Shown in pieces: positions 14,949 to 23,546 of a stretch of DNA of 64,000 nucleotides (its first letter is position 1; each line of letters opens with the position of its first letter). Under the pieces are notes generated by a model, which was not told where the DNA came from, did not search any database, and worked only from the letters and a program-made list of their open reading frames with translations. The stretch spans positions 1-64,000 of the forward strand of contig CAWBTC010000015.1 of assembly GCA_963791635.1 (NCBI GenBank), given 5' to 3'. Both the position numbers and the translations under genes were made by a program. Source of the DNA: VFMC01 sp963791635 (GTDB lineage Bacteria; Actinomycetota; Acidimicrobiia; Acidimicrobiales; Ilumatobacteraceae).

Positions 14949-16028
14949 TCAGGCGAACCCGGGGGGCCTCCACGAGCCTCGGTCCGGGTGATCGGACGGC
15001 AGCGGGAGCGTCTCCACCGAACCCGTGCGCGCGCTGCGGTACCAGGCGGTCACCAACTCGAGCGACGCCTGCGCGTCGTCGAGCGTGATCGGGAACGGCT
15101 CGTCGTCGCGGAGCGCGTCGACGAAGCTCTGGAACTGCCCGATGAACAGCGGCGTGGTGGGGGCGACCTCGGCGAAGACTCGCTCGGCGGCGTCCGCCAT
15201 CTCGGGCTTCTTGAAGTCGAACCTCCACGGACCGGCGGCGGGATCGTACGGCGAGATCGACGACTCGACGGTGACGTGTTCGAAGCACCACACCAACCTG
15301 CTCGATTCGGTGGCGGCGCCGAGGTTGACGTTCATCGACATCAGACCACCGTCGGCGGTGCGTCCGATGGCGACAGCGCAGTCCTCGGTCTCGATCTCGT
15401 TGACACGTGTGGCTGTGAGTGCGCGGACCTCGGTCAGTGGCCCGCCGATCCAGGTGAGCAGATCGTGGATGTGAATCGAATGGGTGAGCACCGAGCCACC
15501 TCGCTCGCCTTTCCAGGTGCCGCGCCACGGTGCCTCGGCGTAATAGCCCCGGCCACGGCGCCACCAGGTGGAAGCTGACGCCGTGAAGAGACGGCCGGAC
15601 AGCCCGGCATCCACCAGCGCGCGGGCCCGCATCGCCCCGTCGCCGAAGCGGTACTGCAGGATCGGCATCAGTCGAGCACCGGATGACGCGAGCGCCGGTT
15701 CCGTCATCAAGCGAAGGCGGTCGCACGCGGTCACCGAATCGACCAGCGGCTTCTCGCAGATCACGTGCACACCAGCCGCGAGGCACTGCTCGATCTGCGC
15801 CTCGTGCATGGACGGCGGCGTGCACAGATCCACCACGTCGACACCCGCTGCCAACAGCGCATCGAGCGAGTCGACAGCAGGGATCTTCCAGTCGCGTTCC
15901 GCATTCGTACGTCGCTGCTCGTCGACGTCTGCGACCATCACCGCCGACGCGCCGTGCACCTCCTGCCAGCCGAGCAGATGCATCTGACCGATGCCCAGGC
16001 CGACCACACCGACTCGGAGATCGCTCAC
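14949..16028 (-). CDS. Gfo/Idh/MocA family oxidoreductase 1
   Basis: This 359-residue NAD(P)-dependent sugar or inositol dehydrogenase is complete. The Rossmann motif VGVVGLGIGQMH is at the N-terminus, the conserved CEKPL in VHVICEKPLVD near residue 95, and HSIHIHDLLTW carries the catalytic histidine/aspartate. The GTG at 16028 overlaps the stop of the second dehydrogenase (GTGA), the spacing used throughout this operon, so it is preferred over the ATG at 16040. With the exported lipoprotein and the LacI regulator upstream it probably oxidises a carbohydrate released outside the cell. Confidence 0.9.
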   Translation of the reverse strand: MSDLRVGVVGLGIGQMHLLGWQEVHGASAVMVADVDEQRRTNAERDWKIPAVDSLDALLAAGVDVVDLCTPPSMHEAQIEQCLAAGVHVICEKPLVDSVTACDRLRLMTEPALASSGARLMPILQYRFGDGAMRARALVDAGLSGRLFTASASTWWRRGRGYYAEAPWRGTWKGERGGSVLTHSIHIHDLLTWIGGPLTEVRALTATRVNEIETEDCAVAIGRTADGGLMSMNVNLGAATESSRLVWCFEHVTVESSISPYDPAAGPWRFDFKKPEMADAAERVFAEVAPTTPLFIGQFQSFVDALRDDEPFPITLDDAQASLELVTAWYRSARTGSVETLPLPSDHPDRGSWRPPGFA

Positions 16029-17075
16029 GACACCCCCCACGCAACGGCTGCTTGCTGAGCGCGCAGGACGAGATCGCAGACGGCCAACACGTGAGCCTGC
16101 GACATCAGGCGTTCACCATCATCGACGACGTCGGCCAGGAACTGCGAAGCCCAGTCGACCGAGTGCGCCGAGACGTCCACGCGGCGCGTGCCTGCGCCAT
16201 CGACGACGATCAGGTGCTCAGCGCCTGCTTCGCCGGCGGGGTCGATGTTGGCTCTCGCCTCGATGGTGCCCTCGGTGCCGACGATCACGAGTCGCACATC
16301 GCCCCACGTTCCGAGGCCGTCGGCGGTGAGGTAGTCGACCCGATGGTCACCGACCACCCCGTTGGCGACGAGTGTCATCGACCCGATGTCCTGCATCGCC
16401 GGATGATCCAAACAGGCCACGTTGCCCACCGAGGCTCGTTGTACCTCGGCGGTGGCGGATGGACCGTCCGCCCCGACCGCGACCGCGAGGAACTGGTCGG
16501 CCTGGTGAGACCCGATGTCGACGAGGATGCCGCCCGTCGCGGACTCGTCCCAGAACCATGCCGGTCGGTGCTTCGCGCTGAGCAGGTGCGGACCGCTCCC
16601 CACGACGTGAACGACCTTGCCGACCGCGCCTGCGCGAGCCATCGCGACCGCTTCGGCGATCGCTCGGTTCTCGAAGCGCTCGGAGAACAGCACGGTCCAT
16701 CGGCCGCCCGCCCCGCCCGTCGAGGACGACGCGCAACTCGTCGAGCTGCGCCGCCGTGGTGACGCCGGGCTTGTCGCTGAGCACGTGCTTGCCGGCACGC
16801 AGCGCAGCGACCGCAACGGCCGCCCGCTCTTCTGGAACGCCTGCGAGCACGATCAGAGCGATCGACTCATCGGCGAGGATGTCATCGGCGGTTCGTTCGA
16901 CGGACTCGACGCGCCAGCTGGCATACCTCTCCGCGAGCCCGCCGTTCGAAGTGTGGGCGGCCGCGATTGCGCCAGCGGCGACGAGGCGATCGACCATCTG
17001 GAACAGGTGCAGATGATCGGCTCCGATGACTGCGAACCGCACCGGCTCCGCGACGGCGCTCGCGCCCAGGCTCAC
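16025..17075 (-). pseudogene. Gfo/Idh/MocA family oxidoreductase 2, one frameshift
   Basis: This is a second dehydrogenase of about 350 residues. The N-terminal half reads VRFAVIGADHLHLFQMVDRL and AGKHVLSDKPGVTT. The C-terminal half continues in another frame from GRWTVLFSERFENRAIAEAV through GGILVDIGSHQADQFL (the sugar-dehydrogenase histidine region) to a TGA at 16027. The frame changes within a G/C-rich run near 16715. Start GTG 17075 overlaps the stop of the lipoprotein gene. It shows little identity to the neighbour dehydrogenase, so the pair probably acts on successive or different substrates. Sequencing error in the GC run is likely. Confidence 0.8.
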
Positions 17076-19354
17076 GAGACGCTCCGTGTGGCAGCGTCGA
17101 AGTCGAGCCTCCATCCGTTGGTTCCGTTGGTGAGCTCGTGCACCATCGACTCGTGCTCGATCGTGCCCCACGGGCCCTCATGTCGTGGATGGCCCGCGAT
17201 CGGCTGCTCCGCGCCGGCGACCATGAACGAGCCGGTGGACGAGAACTCGACGGCGCCCGACGACGGCGAGGTCCAGGCGACCTCGAATCCGTCCGCCGTC
17301 TGGTCGACGACCGGCTCGTCGGCGGTGATCGCGGCGATGAACGTCTCGAAGTCGCCGTCGTCCTCGTCGTTGCCGACCTCGACGATCCACACGTTGTCCG
17401 GCCCACCGTCGGCGATCAGGTCGTACGGCTTCGTGAACGTGCGTGAGGGGACGCCAGGGTCGTTGGCACGGAACGTCGGTGTACGCCACGACCACAGCGC
17501 GATGTGGCCCCCCGCTTTCGTGACGAAGGTCCAGTTGCCCACCTGGCGCACGTCGTCGAAGCGGTCCTGCGGCACGAACGCATGCGTGAACGGGCGGTAG
17601 GGGAACACCGACCACAGCACCGCATCGGTGGCTTCGTTCCATGCGGGCTGGTAGATGTGCACGGCGGTACGCCGGTACTGGGCGCTGCGCGGCATCGAGG
17701 CCTCGCCCGTCCAGTAGCCGGGATCATCGTCGTCGTTCCAGTCATCGGTGACCTTCGGGGCGGTCAGCGGATGGGTGGTGAACACCATCGCGTCCTCGTC
17801 GATCGCGGCCTGCCAGATGTGCACCTGATCGCGCATCTCGCCGAAACGGTGGTCGAGCACGCTGGCAAGGCTGACCTTGCGATGGCGATACGCGTAGGTG
17901 TTGGCCTCGCCGAGGAAGCCGAAGTTGACGATCGCGTCGAACGTGTGCAGCCAGGCCCGCACCAGTTCCGGATCGTTGTCGTTGATCGCGGCGATCAGCT
18001 TGATCTCAGCGAACAGCTCGGTGTCCCACAGCTTGTGCTCTGTCGCTTGCGCCAGCCCGGTGCGGGCCATCTGCCACAGCCCGAGACCACCGAGGCTCCA
18101 CCAGAACGGCAGGTTGGCCGGATCGGCGAAGTCCTTGCCGTACGGCGCCACCGGGGCGTCCTCGAGCGGCGCGTTCGTGTCGAGGAACACGCCGTGGCGT
18201 TCGCGCACCACGCTCTCCTGGTCGTCGATCGCGATGTCGACGAGCAGCTGCGGCGGCCGATAGCGCGTGCCGACTGCGAGGAACGTTGCGGCGCCGTCGG
18301 TCTCGGACTGGTAGTCGGCGGTGGTGTCGTCGAACAGGAACTTGGCGGCGCCGAACGTGTCCTCGTCGAGCGACGACAGCTTGTCCTTCTTGTATGTGCG
18401 TCCGCGCGGTGCCGTGTAGCAGCCGGCGTGGGTGTGTGCGGCGATGTCGAGCACGCACAGGTCGAGCGCCATCGCTGCCGCCTGCACCAGCTCGGGGTCG
18501 TCGGCACTGTCGGCCAGCAGGTGCAGCGGCGAGACGTTCAGCCGCATGTAGACGTTGCTGTGCCATTCGAAGAAGCCCAGCTTGCCGCGCTCGCCCACCC
18601 ACTCGAGGATGTCGGGCTTGGCGCGGGCCATGTGCTCGGCGCCGGTGAGCCCCGTGACGGTGAACACGTCGTCGGGGTATCGCTGCCCGCCGAGGTACTC
18701 GATCACCAGGTTGATCACCCTGTGGTTCTCGGACCAGAACCACAGGTTGTCGAGCCTCCCGTCGGGCAGCGGATCGTCGTAGCGATATCGGTTGGCGACG
18801 ATGCGCTGGTGGATGGCTTCGATCACGTCCGGCGACAGGCGCGTGCTGTCGGTGTCGCCCTGCCCCAACGCCAGCAACCAGTTCAGATACATCATCGAGA
18901 AGTCGCGCGTGTCGCGCCACTCGTCGATCTGAGCGAAGGTATCGGCGAACGATTCGACGGTGGTGTCTTCGATCGCCCACGTGTAGTCGGGCTCGCGGGT
19001 GGCGCGCGCCAGGTGGGCCGCCACGCCGACCGGGCTGCCCACATGCGGGGCTGCGGTGGCGAACTTCAAGTACGCCGTGGCTCGCTGTTGGTAGATCGCC
19101 TCGTTCATCAGGCCAGGGCTGCCCGGCGCCGCGAGCACGGTGGCCGCATCGAGTTCGACCGGCGCGGCGGATCGTGGTCGTGTCGCGGTCGTGGTCGATG
19201 CGGCTGTGGCGGTGGTCGACGCAGGTTGCTCAGGTGAGGACGTCGTGGTCGTCGCCGTGGCACCGCCTTCGTCGTCGCTGCACGCGACGGCGCCCACGGC
19301 GAGCGCGCCGACGGTCACCTTCAAGAACTGACGTCGATCGAACGGATTCGTCAT
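17072..19354 (-). CDS. Large Tat-exported lipoprotein of unknown function, probable carbohydrate-active enzyme
   Basis: This 760-residue protein starts with DRRQFLK (Tat motif) and a hydrophobic segment ending in the lipobox AVAC, so it should be exported folded and anchored as a lipoprotein. A Thr/Ser/Ala-rich linker follows (about residues 28-65). The next 500 residues look helical and rich in aromatic pairs (LWFWSENHRVINL, FFEWHSNVYMRL, AAHTHAGCY), resembling an alpha/alpha toroid. The last 200 (HIALWSWRTPTF, FEVAWTSP) look like beta-sandwich. This two-part plan recalls polysaccharide lyases, but I cannot name a family. It is first in a GTGA-coupled operon with two sugar-type dehydrogenases, opposite a LacI gene. 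Confidence 0.65.
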   Translation of the reverse strand: MTNPFDRRQFLKVTVGALAVGAVACSDDEGGATATTTTSSPEQPASTTATAASTTTATRPRSAAPVELDAATVLAAPGSPGLMNEAIYQQRATAYLKFATAAPHVGSPVGVAAHLARATREPDYTWAIEDTTVESFADTFAQIDEWRDTRDFSMMYLNWLLALGQGDTDSTRLSPDVIEAIHQRIVANRYRYDDPLPDGRLDNLWFWSENHRVINLVIEYLGGQRYPDDVFTVTGLTGAEHMARAKPDILEWVGERGKLGFFEWHSNVYMRLNVSPLHLLADSADDPELVQAAAMALDLCVLDIAAHTHAGCYTAPRGRTYKKDKLSSLDEDTFGAAKFLFDDTTADYQSETDGAATFLAVGTRYRPPQLLVDIAIDDQESVVRERHGVFLDTNAPLEDAPVAPYGKDFADPANLPFWWSLGGLGLWQMARTGLAQATEHKLWDTELFAEIKLIAAINDNDPELVRAWLHTFDAIVNFGFLGEANTYAYRHRKVSLASVLDHRFGEMRDQVHIWQAAIDEDAMVFTTHPLTAPKVTDDWNDDDDPGYWTGEASMPRSAQYRRTAVHIYQPAWNEATDAVLWSVFPYRPFTHAFVPQDRFDDVRQVGNWTFVTKAGGHIALWSWRTPTFRANDPGVPSRTFTKPYDLIADGGPDNVWIVEVGNDEDDGDFETFIAAITADEPVVDQTADGFEVAWTSPSSGAVEFSSTGSFMVAGAEQPIAGHPRHEGPWGTIEHESMVHELTNGTNGWRLDFDAATRSVS

Positions 19355-19398
19355 TGCGTGTCCCTCGCTTCTTTCGGATCTGCTCATGGGAGCGTCGA

Positions 19399-19431
19399 TG
19401 TTGTTGTTGTTGCTTGTTGTTGCTGCTGCTG
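19399..19431. repeat. TTG/TGC trinucleotide-repeat leader
   Basis: A run of TTG and TGC triplets lies between the lipoprotein gene and the LacI gene, in the 5-prime leader of the lipoprotein (AAC/GCA triplets on that strand). It is the only such low-complexity leader in the window and may vary in length. Confidence 0.5.
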
Positions 19432-19459
19432 GGAGCCGCGGGAAGGAAGGCTGCAGCGG

Positions 19460-20446
19460 TCACGAATGATCGTCGCCCGGTCGACGCCGGGTGGATGCTC
19501 TGACGACCAATGCCACGGGCAGCAGCGTTTCCGTTGGGGTGTCGGACCCCGCAAGGAGTTGCTCGATCAGTTGGAAGGCAACGTCGCCGAGTTGCTGCAC
19601 CGGCGCAGCGACGGTGGTGAGCGGCGGGTCGGCCATCGCCGCCGCTGCGATGTCGTCGGAGCCCACGACCGAGAGATCGTCGGGAACCGACCGGCCCGCC
19701 GCACGGTACCCAGCCATGATGCCGAGCGCCTGGAGATCGTTGAACGCAAGCACTCCCGTGACCCTCGACGTCATCAACTCACCGGCGAGCGCGATGCCGG
19801 CCTCGAAGTCGGGCCGAGCGGGGCCGAGGGCAGCGACGCCGTCGAGGAACCGGATCGCCCGGTCGCGTTCGCGCGCCGACCAGTAGGCATCGGGACCGCG
19901 GACCACGGCGATCGACCGGTGGCCTGCTTCGCGTAGGTGAGCGACGCCGAGCTCGACGATCGCTTGCTGATCGGCAGCGACCGACGCCACGCCGGCGGCC
20001 CTGCGGTTCACGAAGACGAGTGGCGTTCCGCCCGTCACCTCGAGCCACCTCCTGGTAGGGGCGACCGGGCTGCACACGACGAAGCCGTCCACGCTGCCAG
20101 CCAGGGCGCGCGCTTCGGAGAGCTCGTCGGCGGCGCGCTGGTCGGTGTCGGCCAACAGCATGGTGAGCCCTGATCGCCTGCAGCACTGCTGCACGGAGCG
20201 GACCACGTTGGCGAAGAACGGATTGGTGATGTCGGGCACCAGGACACCGATGGTGCCGATTCGACCGCCGGCCAATCGGCGGGCGGCGCGGTTGGGGACG
20301 TAGCCGAGCTTGTCGATCGCTGCGTTCACGACGCTCCGTGTCGGTTCGCCGATCAGCTGCGGGCGGCTGAGGACTCGCGACACCGTGCTCGGATGCACAC
20401 CGGCTTCGACCGCAACGTCGGCAAGTGTGACCGACTGATTCGACAC
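19460..20446 (-). CDS. LacI-family transcriptional repressor
   Basis: This 328-residue regulator starts at GTG 20446 after a GGGAGAG ribosome site. The N-terminal helix-turn-helix is VTLADVAVEAGVHPSTVSRV followed by the hinge helix NRAARRLAGG. The periplasmic-binding-like core begins at GTIGVLVPDITNPFFANVV. Sugar-acid or sugar ligand is expected. A perfect 16-bp palindrome between this gene and the divergent DHDPS operon is the obvious operator and sits where it could also act on its own promoter. It probably controls both the divergent genes and the lipoprotein/dehydrogenase operon that follows it on the same strand. Confidence 0.9.
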   Translation of the reverse strand: MSNQSVTLADVAVEAGVHPSTVSRVLSRPQLIGEPTRSVVNAAIDKLGYVPNRAARRLAGGRIGTIGVLVPDITNPFFANVVRSVQQCCRRSGLTMLLADTDQRAADELSEARALAGSVDGFVVCSPVAPTRRWLEVTGGTPLVFVNRRAAGVASVAADQQAIVELGVAHLREAGHRSIAVVRGPDAYWSARERDRAIRFLDGVAALGPARPDFEAGIALAGELMTSRVTGVLAFNDLQALGIMAGYRAAGRSVPDDLSVVGSDDIAAAAMADPPLTTVAAPVQQLGDVAFQLIEQLLAGSDTPTETLLPVALVVRASTRRRPGDDHS

Positions 20447-20495
20447 CGGGCTCTCCCGCCGGCTCGGGACGGACAGTGGACGAGTCGGCTCGGTG

Positions 20496-20505
20496 AGCCT
20501 ACAAT
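20496..20505. promoter_or_regulatory. Overlapping divergent -10 elements
   Basis: TAGGCT on the minus strand (20496-20501) would serve the LacI gene and TACAAT on the plus strand (20500-20505) the DHDPS operon. The two share bases, so the promoters should compete. Confidence 0.45.
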
Positions 20506-20518
20506 TTCGCCTCGCGTC

Positions 20519-20534
20519 GTGCAAGCGCTTGCAC
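20519..20534. promoter_or_regulatory. LacI-family operator palindrome
   Basis: GTGCAAGCGCTTGCAC is a perfect 16-bp palindrome with the central CG typical of LacI-family sites. It begins 14 bases after the plus-strand TACAAT, at the start of the transcript, where a bound repressor would block elongation. Confidence 0.75.
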
Positions 20535-20553
20535 GCTTGCAGGAGGAGCACTT

Positions 20554-20706
20554 GTGAACATGCCGCACGTGGCCGTTGCCGGACGACCTGCGCTGGCTGC
20601 TGCCTTGCTCGACGAGCCGGCATGGACACGGCTGGCTGCCGCGGTGAGGGTGCTTCATCTCCTCGAACGAATCGGCGAGCAGGAGATCGATGTGGTGACA
20701 TCGTGA
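20554..20706 (+). CDS. Small 50-residue protein, possible truncated 2-hydroxyacid dehydrogenase N-terminus
   Basis: The frame starts at GTG 20554 after a strong AGGAGGAG ribosome site and ends in a GTGA overlap with the DHDPS gene, so it is very likely translated. The sequence PHVAVAGRPALAAALLDEPAWTRLAAAV resembles the start of actinobacterial D-2-hydroxyacid dehydrogenases, but only the first strand and helix are there. It may be the relic of a deleted gene kept as a leader for translational coupling. Function unknown. Confidence 0.55.
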   Translation: MNMPHVAVAGRPALAAALLDEPAWTRLAAAVRVLHLLERIGEQEIDVVTS

Positions 20707-21644
20707 GTGTCATCACTCAGGCAATCCGCACTGAGCGGCGGATCACGGGTATGTCGGCGATCCTGCTGCCCTTCGTCGACGACGGCTCGATCGACTGGTC
20801 AGCGTTCGAGGCGCATGTCGTTCGTACCAGCAGTGCCGGTCTGCTGCCCGCCGTCAACATGGACACCGGGTACGTGCAACTGCTCGACAGTGAAACGGTC
20901 ACGGAGGTGCTCGACCGCACGGCGGCGCTCACCGACGGTCGCTTCGTCGCCGGCGCTTACGTGGCTGATTCCCCCGGCGACCGCCACGACGAGGCTGGGC
21001 TGCTGCGAGCAGCATGCGCGATCAGCGACCGCGGTGGCATCCCGGTGGTGTTCCCGTCCCATGGTCTGGCGGGATTGAGCGAAGGTGACTGGGTCGACGC
21101 GCATGCGAACCTCGGCGCAGCGACCGGACCGTTCATCGCCTTCGAGCTCGGCACGATGTTCGTTCCGTTCGGCCGCATCGTCGACATCGACACATACCGG
21201 CGCTTGCTCGAGATCCCCGAGTGCATCGGCGCGAAGCACTCGTCGTTGTCGCGGCAGTTGGAGTGGGATCGCCTGCGGTTGCGCGACGACACCAGGCCCG
21301 ACTTCATGGTGCTCACCGGCAACGATCTCGCGATCGACATGGTGATGTGGGGCAGCGACTACCTCCTCGGTCTCTCCACTTTCGCACCGGCCGAGTTCGC
21401 GCTCCGCGACCGGTTGTGGCTCGCCGGGGATCCCGCATTCCACGAGCTGAACGATCTGCTGCAGTACCTCGGCCAGTTCACCTTCCGCCCGCCCGTGCCC
21501 GGCTACCGCCACGATGCAGCCCTGTTCTTCCAGCTGCGCGGCTGGGCCGCCAGTGACACGACGCCCCCGGGCGCAATCCGTCGCCCGGAGAGCGACCGCG
21601 ACGTGCTCGCCGACATCGTCCGCCGGCTGGAGGCCTGGACATGA
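20703..21644 (+). CDS. Dihydrodipicolinate synthase / N-acetylneuraminate lyase family protein
   Basis: This 313-residue class I aldolase-fold protein carries its Schiff-base lysine at K178 (ECIGAKHSSLSRQLEW). The family strand GLLPAVNMDTGYVQLL stands where GTTGE lies in DapA, so it is not a lysine-pathway enzyme. Pyruvate- or oxo-acid-releasing lyase or dehydratase activity on a sugar acid is the likely role. Start GTG 20703 overlaps the small upstream ORF, and the end overlaps the OYE-type gene (ATGA). The LacI operator upstream indicates control by the same carbohydrate signal as the opposite operon. Confidence 0.85.
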   Translation: MSVITQAIRTERRITGMSAILLPFVDDGSIDWSAFEAHVVRTSSAGLLPAVNMDTGYVQLLDSETVTEVLDRTAALTDGRFVAGAYVADSPGDRHDEAGLLRAACAISDRGGIPVVFPSHGLAGLSEGDWVDAHANLGAATGPFIAFELGTMFVPFGRIVDIDTYRRLLEIPECIGAKHSSLSRQLEWDRLRLRDDTRPDFMVLTGNDLAIDMVMWGSDYLLGLSTFAPAEFALRDRLWLAGDPAFHELNDLLQYLGQFTFRPPVPGYRHDAALFFQLRGWAASDTTPPGAIRRPESDRDVLADIVRRLEAWT

Positions 21645-23047
21645 TCCCCCAGGTCCGCAAGCTGGATTCGTTCGAGTCGTTCACCGCGCACCTTCGGTCG
21701 CTCGGACTCGACCTGGCCGTCGACGAGACCGTCGAACCCGGCGGCGCGCTCGCCCGACCGGTCACGATCCGTGACGGATCGGCCGGCACGCTGCAGGCGC
21801 CGAATCGCTTCGCGATCCTGCCGATGGAAGGCTGGGACGGCACACGCGACGGCCGGCCGACGGATCTCGTCCGCCGCCGGTGGCAGCGGTTCGCGGAGGG
21901 CGGTGCGGGACTGGTGTGGGCCGAGGCCACAGCCGTGACCCATGAGGGCCGAGCGAATCCGCACCAGCTCCTCATCGACGAGTCGACCGTCGGGGACTTG
22001 GCGGATCTGCGGCGGCTGTTCACCGACGGCCAGGTCGTCGGGTTGCAGCTCACGCACTCCGGTCGCTACGCCCGCCCCGATGGCGCGCCTGCACCGCGCA
22101 CGGCCTACCGACATCCGCTCCTCGACGGTCCGAGCGGTGCCAGCGACGCCACCCTGATGACCGACGGCGAGCTCGATGACCTGGTCGCGATCTTCGTGGA
22201 TCGCGCCGTGATGGCCGGCGAAGCGGGCTTCGACTTCGTCGACGTCAAGGCGTGTCACGGGTACCTCGGCCACGAACTGCTGACCGCTCACGATCGCGGC
22301 GGCCGCTACGGCGGTGACTTCACCAACCGCACCCGCTTCATGCGGACCATCGTGGAAGGTGTTCGCGCGGCCGCCCCCGGTCTTGCGATCGGTGTGAGGT
22401 TCTCGGTGTTCGACTCGGTGCCGTACATCGCCGGGCCCGACGGAGTGGGCGTTCCCGCCGCGGTCGGCCAGTATCGGTACGCATTCGGCGCCGACGACCT
22501 CGGGCGCGGGATCGATCTGGCCGAGCCGCTCGCATTGGTCGACATGCTGCGCGCCGCCGGTGTCGGTCTGCTGTGCACCACTGCCGGTAGCCCGTACTAC
22601 TGCCCGCACGTGCAGCGACCGGCGTTCTTCCCTCCCTCCGACGGCTACCTCCCGCCCGAGGACCCACTGGCCGGCGTGGCCCGCCAGGTGGCGGTCACCG
22701 CACAACTCGCTCGTCACGACCCGCACCTGGTCGTGATCGGGTCCGGCTACTCGTATCTGCAGGAGTGGTTGCCGAACGTGGCGCAATCGGTGATCGGCGC
22801 CGGCGATGCGTCGATGGTCGGCCTCGGCCGGATGGCGCTCTCGTACCCCGATCTGCCCCTCGATGTGCTCGCTGGGCGGCCCCTGCGTCGACGCCAGTTG
22901 TGCCGCACCTTCAGCGATTGCACGACGGCGCCGCGAGCTGGGCTCGTCTCGGGCTGCTACCCGCTCGACCCGTACTACAAGGCTCGCCCGGAACGAGTGC
23001 AGCTGGCAGCGGTCAAGCGTCGGACCAGGCACGCATCGGCCGAGTGA
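21641..23047 (+). CDS. NADH:flavin oxidoreductase, Old Yellow Enzyme family
   Basis: This 468-residue FMN-dependent TIM-barrel protein matches the OYE family over RFAILPMEGWDG (substrate/FMN loop), GLQLTHSGRYARP, FDFVDVKACHGYLGHELL and RTRFMRTIVEGVRAA, and ends with the phosphate-binding region VIGAGDASMVGLGRMAL. The C-terminal LCRTFSDC...GCYPLDPYYK cysteines recall iron-sulfur-containing relatives such as dienoyl-CoA reductase, but the reductase domain with its FAD site is absent. It is the last gene of the LacI-regulated operon and probably reduces an unsaturated product of the upstream lyase. Longer than a minimal OYE by about 80 residues. Confidence 0.88.
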   Translation: MIPQVRKLDSFESFTAHLRSLGLDLAVDETVEPGGALARPVTIRDGSAGTLQAPNRFAILPMEGWDGTRDGRPTDLVRRRWQRFAEGGAGLVWAEATAVTHEGRANPHQLLIDESTVGDLADLRRLFTDGQVVGLQLTHSGRYARPDGAPAPRTAYRHPLLDGPSGASDATLMTDGELDDLVAIFVDRAVMAGEAGFDFVDVKACHGYLGHELLTAHDRGGRYGGDFTNRTRFMRTIVEGVRAAAPGLAIGVRFSVFDSVPYIAGPDGVGVPAAVGQYRYAFGADDLGRGIDLAEPLALVDMLRAAGVGLLCTTAGSPYYCPHVQRPAFFPPSDGYLPPEDPLAGVARQVAVTAQLARHDPHLVVIGSGYSYLQEWLPNVAQSVIGAGDASMVGLGRMALSYPDLPLDVLAGRPLRRRQLCRTFSDCTTAPRAGLVSGCYPLDPYYKARPERVQLAAVKRRTRHASAE

Positions 23048-23185
23048 CGTTCGTCGGGTCGATCCGCAGGTGCGCGGGAAGCGAGATCGTTCGTGAACCT
23101 GTCGATCTGTCGATCTGTCGACTGTCGCTCCGTCACTCTGTTGTGGCACGGATCAGCCGTGTCCTTCGAACCAAGGGAGATCGAC
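23048..23185. other. Intergenic gap before YCII/ECF pair
   Basis: No gene is seen. GATCTGTC is repeated in tandem near 23103-23118 (three partial copies of GTCGATCT). The ribosome site AAGGGAG for the YCII gene lies at 23173-23179. Confidence 0.35.
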
Positions 23186-23536
23186 ATGCGCTACATGCTC
23201 ATCATCGCCAACGATCCAGAACTCCACCCGGTGCCCGGCGGGCCGGGATGGGACGAACTGATGGCCGGCTATGCCGCGTTCGGCGAGCAACTCGCCTCGC
23301 ACGGGCGGCCGTTCAGCGGTGATCCGCTCACGCCGCCCGACACCGCGACCACGGTTCGTGTGCGCGATGGCAAGACGATCACTGTCGACGGGCCGTTCGC
23401 CGAGACGAAGGAGTGGATGTCGGGCTTCTACCTGATCGAGGCCGACAACCTCGACGGCGCACTGACGGCGGCGAGCATGATCCCGTCCGCAAGGTACGGA
23501 GCCGTCGAGGTTCGTCCAGTCGCGGAAATGCACTAG
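23186..23536 (+). CDS. YCII-related (DGPF-domain) protein
   Basis: This 116-residue YCII-fold protein has the hallmark DGPFAETKEWMSGFYLIE near residues 70-90 and MRYMLIIANDPE at the start. The ATG at 23186 follows a good AAGGGAG ribosome site. DGPF proteins are the standard genetic partner of ECF42 sigma factors, and such a gene follows here after 10 bases. The family fold is ferredoxin-like; an enzymatic role has been suggested but is not established. Confidence 0.9.
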   Translation: MRYMLIIANDPELHPVPGGPGWDELMAGYAAFGEQLASHGRPFSGDPLTPPDTATTVRVRDGKTITVDGPFAETKEWMSGFYLIEADNLDGALTAASMIPSARYGAVEVRPVAEMH

Positions 23537-23546
23537 ACCCGATCAC

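Noticed and set aside
17504..19237. 577-codon plus-strand frame
   Set aside because: It is the mirror of the Tat lipoprotein gene; the lipoprotein has signal, lipobox and operon coupling.
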